Source of the DNA: an uncultured Faecalibacterium sp.
GTDB taxonomy: Bacteria; Bacillota; Clostridia; Oscillospirales; Ruminococcaceae
Assembly: GCA_900539945.1 (NCBI GenBank)
Contig: UQDV01000027.1
Span: 1-34,134 of the forward strand
DNA length: 34,134 nt
Direction of reading: 5' to 3'
The notes below the pieces were generated by a model. It had not been told where the DNA came from and searched no databases. It saw nothing but the letters and a program-made list of their open reading frames with translations. Position 1 is the stretch's first letter. Every line of letters begins with the position of its first letter. The position numbers and the translations under genes are program-made. This document shows positions 31,242 to 34,134 of the stretch, in pieces.

Positions 31242-31272
31242 TTGTAGTATCTTTTGGAAGGGAGGGCCTGCC

Positions 31273-32007
31273 ATGCTGGACTGGGTACCGAGCGCACCCT
31301 ATACCGCGGAACAGCTGCTGGAAGTGCTGCGCATCCTGCGCGACCCGGAAAACGGCTGCCCCTGGGATAAAGTGCAGACCCATGCTTCCATCCGGAAAAA
31401 TTTTCTGGAGGAGACCTGTGAGGTGCTGGAGGCCATCGACGCCGACGACCCGGCCATGCTCCGGGAGGAGCTGGGCGATGTGCTGATGCAGGTGGCGTTC
31501 CATGCCGTCATCGAAGAAGAGCGCGGGCGCTTTACCTTTGAGGACGTGTGCCGCGAGGTGTGCGAGAAGCTGGTGTTCCGGCACCCGAACATTTTTGCCT
31601 CTTCGGCGGCGCAGAATGCCGGTATAAACAGCTGGGATGCGCTCAAGAATAAGGAAAAGGGCCGCACCACCCTGGCCGACGAGCTGAACACGGTGCCGGC
31701 CACCCTGCCGGCCCTCATGCGTGCCCAGAAGCTGCAGAAGCGTGCGGTGCGCTGCGGTGTGCCGGAGCCGGAAGGAACGCAGGCACAGCAGGCTCTGCAG
31801 CAGGCTGTGGACGGCTGGAACGCTGCGCAGAACGCCGACGCAGCGGGGGAGTTGCTGTTTGCAGCGGCCAATGCCATGCGGCTGGCCGGTGTGGACGCCG
31901 AAGAGGCACTGACCTTTGCGTCTAGGCGGTTCTGCGATGCATGTCTGCAGCAGGAACAACGCGGTATTCAGGCGGATGCGCCTGCCCCGATAGAACGAAA
32001 GAAGTAA
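31273..32007 (+). CDS. mazG: nucleoside triphosphate pyrophosphohydrolase MazG
   Basis: A 244-residue enzyme with the MazG fold. NGCPWDKVQTHASIRKNFLEETCEVLEAID gives the first pair of Mg2+-binding glutamates and LREELGDVLMQVAFHA the second group (E-E-x2-D type). FRHPNIF and the W-D-x-KNKEKG segment follow, as in the classic family. A second helical half completes it. It hydrolyses (d)NTPs to monophosphates, removing non-canonical nucleotides, and lowers (p)ppGpp effects in E. coli. It lacks the tetrapyrrole methylase domain found fused in B. subtilis YabN. GGGAGG precedes the ATG. It heads the yab-type cluster. Confidence 0.95.
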   Translation: MLDWVPSAPYTAEQLLEVLRILRDPENGCPWDKVQTHASIRKNFLEETCEVLEAIDADDPAMLREELGDVLMQVAFHAVIEEERGRFTFEDVCREVCEKLVFRHPNIFASSAAQNAGINSWDALKNKEKGRTTLADELNTVPATLPALMRAQKLQKRAVRCGVPEPEGTQAQQALQQAVDGWNAAQNADAAGELLFAAANAMRLAGVDAEEALTFASRRFCDACLQQEQRGIQADAPAPIERKK

Positions 32008-32037
32008 CACAAAATAGAATTTTGGAGGGTTTATCGT

Positions 32038-32307
32038 ATGACCAAGACCGATCTGATCGCACAGGTGGCAGCAAACACCGAAATGAGCAAGAAGGACGCT
32101 GAGCGTGCTGTCAGCGCCATGTTTGAGGCACTGGGCAAGGCCATGGCAGAGGGCGAAAAGATCACCATCTCCGGCTTTGGCACCTTTGAGGTGCGTGAGC
32201 GCGCCGAGCGTCAGGGCATCAACCCCCGCACCCGTGAGCCCATCACCATCGCTGCTTCCCGCAGCATCGTGTTCAAGCCCGGCAAGTCCCTGAAGGACAC
32301 CCTGTAA
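32038..32307 (+). CDS. hup: HU family DNA-binding protein
   Basis: An 89-residue nucleoid protein of exactly the HU length. MTKTDLIAQVAANTEMSKKDAE starts the two dimer helices. GEKITISGFGTFEVRERAER and RTREPITIAASRSIVFKPGKSLKD form the beta arms that bend DNA, with the conserved Arg/Pro tip segment GINPRTREP. GGAGGG lies upstream of the ATG. Codon choice is highly biased, fitting abundant expression. It sits between mazG and rqcP, as in many Clostridia, and is closed by its own terminator, so part of the transcripts end here. Confidence 0.97.
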   Translation: MTKTDLIAQVAANTEMSKKDAERAVSAMFEALGKAMAEGEKITISGFGTFEVRERAERQGINPRTREPITIAASRSIVFKPGKSLKDTL

Positions 32308-32322
32308 GCTGATTTTTGCTTT

Positions 32323-32360
32323 GCCGCCGCTGCCTCACAGGAGGTGCGGCGGCGTTTTTT
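32323..32360 (+). terminator. terminator after hup
   Basis: GCCGCCGC (32323-32330) pairs with GCGGCGGC (32346-32353) around a 15-base loop, followed by GTTTTTT. The ribosome site of rqcP begins 10 bases later. Confidence 0.85.
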
Positions 32361-32383
32361 GTACAAAAGGAGGAACCACGCAA

Positions 32384-32662
32384 ATGCGTCTGGACAAATA
32401 CCTGAAAGTTTCGCGCCTGATCAAGCGCCGCACCGTAGCAAACGAGGTGGCGGATGCAGGCCGTATCCTCATCAACGGCAAGGTGGCCAAGGCCAGCCAG
32501 GCCGTCAACGCCGGGGACGTCATCGAGGTCACCTTCGGCAACCGGCCCATCAAGGTGCGGGTGCTCTCGGACGTGGAGCCCCGCACCAAGGACGTGGCGC
32601 GCGAGATGTACGAGATCATTGAGCAGCCTGCCGTGCTGGCCGCCGAGCCGCCCAAGGAATAA
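32384..32662 (+). CDS. rqcP: S4-domain RNA-binding protein RqcP (YabO/HslR)
   Basis: A 92-residue protein, nearly all of it one S4 domain: MRLDKYLKVSRLIKRRTVANE, DAGRILINGKVAKASQAVNAGDVIEVTFG. RqcP binds stalled 50S-peptidyl-tRNA complexes together with RqcH and drives the addition of alanine tails to broken nascent chains. tRNA-Ala, the donor in that process, is also encoded in this window. AAAGGAGG is ideal before the ATG. The place behind mazG/hup and before yabP is the conserved one. Confidence 0.95.
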   Translation: MRLDKYLKVSRLIKRRTVANEVADAGRILINGKVAKASQAVNAGDVIEVTFGNRPIKVRVLSDVEPRTKDVAREMYEIIEQPAVLAAEPPKE

Positions 32663-32713
32663 AACCGGCCTCGCCCCGCATAGGATGTTCCCAGAGGAAG
32701 GGAGCTTTGCCTT

Positions 32714-32995
32714 ATGCCGAAACCGGAAGAAAGACCCGCAGCCCGGCCCCATGACCTGATTTTGGAAAGCCGCACCACCCTTACCGTGACCGGGGTGCAG
32801 AAAGTACTGCATTGCAGCCCTGAGAGCGCTGCGCTGGAAACGGGCAAGGGCACGCTGCATCTGGCCGGGGCGCAGCTCAGTGTCGTTTCACTGGATCTGG
32901 AAGCCGGGGAAGCAAAGCTTACCGGCCGGTTCGATGCGCTGGAATACACCCGCACTGCCGCTGCCGGGGGCTTCTGGCACCGGCTTCTGCGCTGA
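32714..32995 (+). CDS. yabP: sporulation protein YabP (YabP/YqfC family)
   Basis: A 93-residue protein made of repeated beta strands: HDLILESRTTLTVTGVQKVLHCSP, then TGKGTLHLAGAQLSVVSLDLEAGEAKLTGRFDALEYT. This is the YabP pattern. In Bacillus it is required for spore coat/cortex formation in the mother cell. GGAAGGGAG lies before the ATG. The stop TGA shares one base with the ATG of yabQ. The family match is strong and the order is conserved, but whether the host makes spores is not shown here. Confidence 0.9.
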   Translation: MPKPEERPAARPHDLILESRTTLTVTGVQKVLHCSPESAALETGKGTLHLAGAQLSVVSLDLEAGEAKLTGRFDALEYTRTAAAGGFWHRLLR

Positions 32996-33468
32996 TGCTG
33001 CCGGTGCTGCAGCCCGCCCAGCTGGGGCGGGAGCTGGCCGCCTGCACCATACTGGGTGCAGCCGTGGGTGTGGTACGGGCGTTTTTCCCGGTGCGGGGGC
33101 GGGGTGCCTTTGTGCCGGATGCCCTGCTCACCGGGGCGGTGCTGTTCGGCGTGCAGAGCTATGCTGCCGCCCTCAGCAGCGCCGGGGTGCTGCGCTGGTA
33201 CATGGTGCTGGCGGCCTTTGCCGCAGCCCTTTGCACGGCAGCCGTGCTGGGCATTCCGGTGCGGTGGGCCGGGCAGTGTCTGGCGTGGGTGCTGGGTGCT
33301 CCGGTGCGCCTTGCCCGGCAATGGGTGCTGCGGCCGCTGGCTGTGCGGCACGCAGCGCGCCGCGCAGCACGCAAAGAACGCCGGAACGCAAAAAGAACCG
33401 CAAAAAATCCGAAAAAGAACTTGCCAAACCAGCGCCGTGTGTTGTATAATTCAAACGTATCAAAGTAA
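32995..33468 (+). CDS. yabQ: spore cortex protein YabQ-like membrane protein
   Basis: A 157-residue protein with three to four hydrophobic segments (about 10-28, 38-62, 66-88, 90-105) and a very basic C-terminal tail rich in Arg, Lys and Ala. It fits YabQ, the membrane protein needed for spore cortex synthesis. Sequence conservation in this family is low, so position directly after yabP is a main argument. Its start overlaps the yabP stop by one base (TGATG), showing coupling. The promoter of divIC lies inside its last codons. Confidence 0.8.
   Translation: MLPVLQPAQLGRELAACTILGAAVGVVRAFFPVRGRGAFVPDALLTGAVLFGVQSYAAALSSAGVLRWYMVLAAFAAALCTAAVLGIPVRWAGQCLAWVLGAPVRLARQWVLRPLAVRHAARRAARKERRNAKRTAKNPKKNLPNQRRVLYNSNVSK
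33421..33450 (+). promoter_or_regulatory. promoter of divIC inside the end of yabQ
   Basis: TTGCCA (33421-33426), an 18-base spacer and a perfect TATAAT (33445-33450). It would let the division gene be expressed independently of the sporulation-type genes upstream. Confidence 0.75.
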
Positions 33469-33483
33469 GAGAAGGGACGCAGT

Positions 33484-33819
33484 GTGTCTGCTGCGCAGAT
33501 GGGGGCGTATGCAATGGCAAATCAGAGCCGCAAAAAGGGCGGGAAGCGTGCGTTTGGCAAAACGCTGATCCGGTTGTTTTTTGTGCTGATGCTGCTCAGC
33601 ATGCTGGCAGCCTACATTTCCAATCAGGTCACCATCAGCTCCAAGCGTGCGGAGCTGGAAACGCTGAACGAGCAGATCGCCCAGCAGCAGACGGAAAACC
33701 AGGAGATGCAGCGCATCCTCAGCGGCGACGCGGACCAGATCACCGAGTGGGTCGCACGCGACTCTTACAACTATGCCGCGCCCAACGAGCGCATTTTTGT
33801 GGACGTGACGGGCAAATGA
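33484..33819 (+). CDS. divIC: septum formation initiator DivIC/FtsB family
   Basis: A 111-residue bitopic membrane protein. A basic cytoplasmic head (NQSRKKGGKRAFGK) leads into one membrane segment (LIRLFFVLMLLSMLAAYISNQVTI). A coiled coil follows (SKRAELETLNEQIAQQQTENQEMQRIL), then the small conserved end with ITEWVARDSYNYAAPNERIFVDV. It belongs to the DivIC-FtsL-DivIB trimer that activates septal peptidoglycan synthesis. GTG at 33484 is chosen because AGAAGGGA stands at good distance. The ATG at 33514 would give 101 residues and has only GGGGG before it. Placement after yabQ is the conserved one. Confidence 0.9.
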   Translation: MSAAQMGAYAMANQSRKKGGKRAFGKTLIRLFFVLMLLSMLAAYISNQVTISSKRAELETLNEQIAQQQTENQEMQRILSGDADQITEWVARDSYNYAAPNERIFVDVTGK

Positions 33820-33863
33820 GCCGGGCGGCAGGCGCATTCTAGGAAAACAAGGAGTATTGAGTT

Positions 33864-34134
33864 TTGGCAATTGAGGTTGGAAACGTTTTTGAGGGCCGCG
33901 TTACCGGCGTAAAGCCGTTTGGTGCCTTCGTGGCACTGCCGGAAGGCCGGGTGGGCATGGTCCACATTTCCGAGGTATCGAACGAGTTCGTGCAGGACAT
34001 CACAGCGGTGCTGCACGATGGCGACACCGTAAAGGTGCAGGTCATCAATGTGGCACCGGACGGCAAGATCGCCCTGTCCATCAAGCGGCTGCTGCCGCCG
34101 CCCCCGCGCCAGCCCCGTGAGGGCCGCGGCCCCC
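33864..34134 (+). CDS. yabR: S1 RNA-binding domain protein (partial at window end)
   Basis: The frame starts at a TTG with AAGGAG nine bases upstream and is open to the window edge, giving 90 residues. MAIEVGNVFEGRVTGVKPFGAFVAL, GMVHISEVSNEFVQDI and GDTVKVQVINVAPDGKIALSIKR form one complete S1 domain of the polynucleotide phosphorylase/YabR type. A Pro/Arg-rich stretch begins at the edge. It should bind RNA or ribosomes in the cytoplasm. It follows divIC as yabR does in Bacillus. The missing 3' part may hold a basic or disordered tail. Confidence 0.9.
   Translation, partial: MAIEVGNVFEGRVTGVKPFGAFVALPEGRVGMVHISEVSNEFVQDITAVLHDGDTVKVQVINVAPDGKIALSIKRLLPPPPRQPREGRGP

Overview
The window looks like chromosomal DNA of a GC-rich Firmicute of the Oscillospiraceae/Ruminococcaceae, most like the Faecalibacterium / Gemmiger / Subdoligranulum group. 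This placement is an inference. It rests on Clostridia-type gene order (recJ-rel-dtd-MBL-hemZ and mazG-hup-rqcP-yabP-yabQ-divIC-S1), on strong Firmicute promoters and Shine-Dalgarno sites, and on an intergenic palindromic element of a type I associate with this group.

Region 1 (about 1-5,110) is visibly less GC-rich and full of broken genes. It holds a tRNA-3'-end-like structured segment, the C-terminal relic of a phage minor capsid gene, one intact tRNA-Ala(GGC) with a perfect promoter and terminator, a small HTH-gene relic, an internally deleted lacZ, a flavodoxin, a DUF4300-like lipoprotein, a 5'-truncated second tRNA-Ala with its terminator, and a DUF2500-like/DUF6054-like pair. I read it as a tRNA-associated insertion and decay zone.

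Region 2 (about 5,110-13,700) is metabolic and transport DNA, mostly on the minus strand. It holds an AGCS amino-acid:cation symporter, a MATE exporter behind a leader with a terminator hairpin and overlapping small reading frames, a divergent YfcE-type phosphodiesterase, a secreted FMN/FAD flavoprotein reductase divergent from a LysR regulator, and the YifB/ComM ATPase with a near-perfect promoter.

Region 3 (about 13,700-34,134) is dense housekeeping DNA entirely on the plus strand. A DUF6514-like gene and a phosphohexomutase precede a long, tightly packed series: ispDF (isoprenoid precursors), cdaA-cdaR (c-di-AMP synthesis and control), a COG2509-type FAD oxidoreductase, an XpaC-family membrane protein, recJ, rel, dtd and an MBL hydrolase. 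After a palindromic repeat come hemZ and an overlapping nucleoside kinase. Then follow a zinc-ribbon protein and the classic mazG-hup-rqcP-yabP-yabQ-divIC-S1 cluster, whose last gene runs off the window. c-di-AMP and (p)ppGpp enzymes therefore sit in one co-directional block with DNA repair and translation-quality genes.

I see no CRISPR array, rRNA, complete prophage or clear new defence system. The most unusual signals are the MATE leader, the decayed tRNA-flanked zone, the inverted repeat on the flavodoxin promoter, and sporulation genes yabP/yabQ in what may be a non-sporulating lineage.
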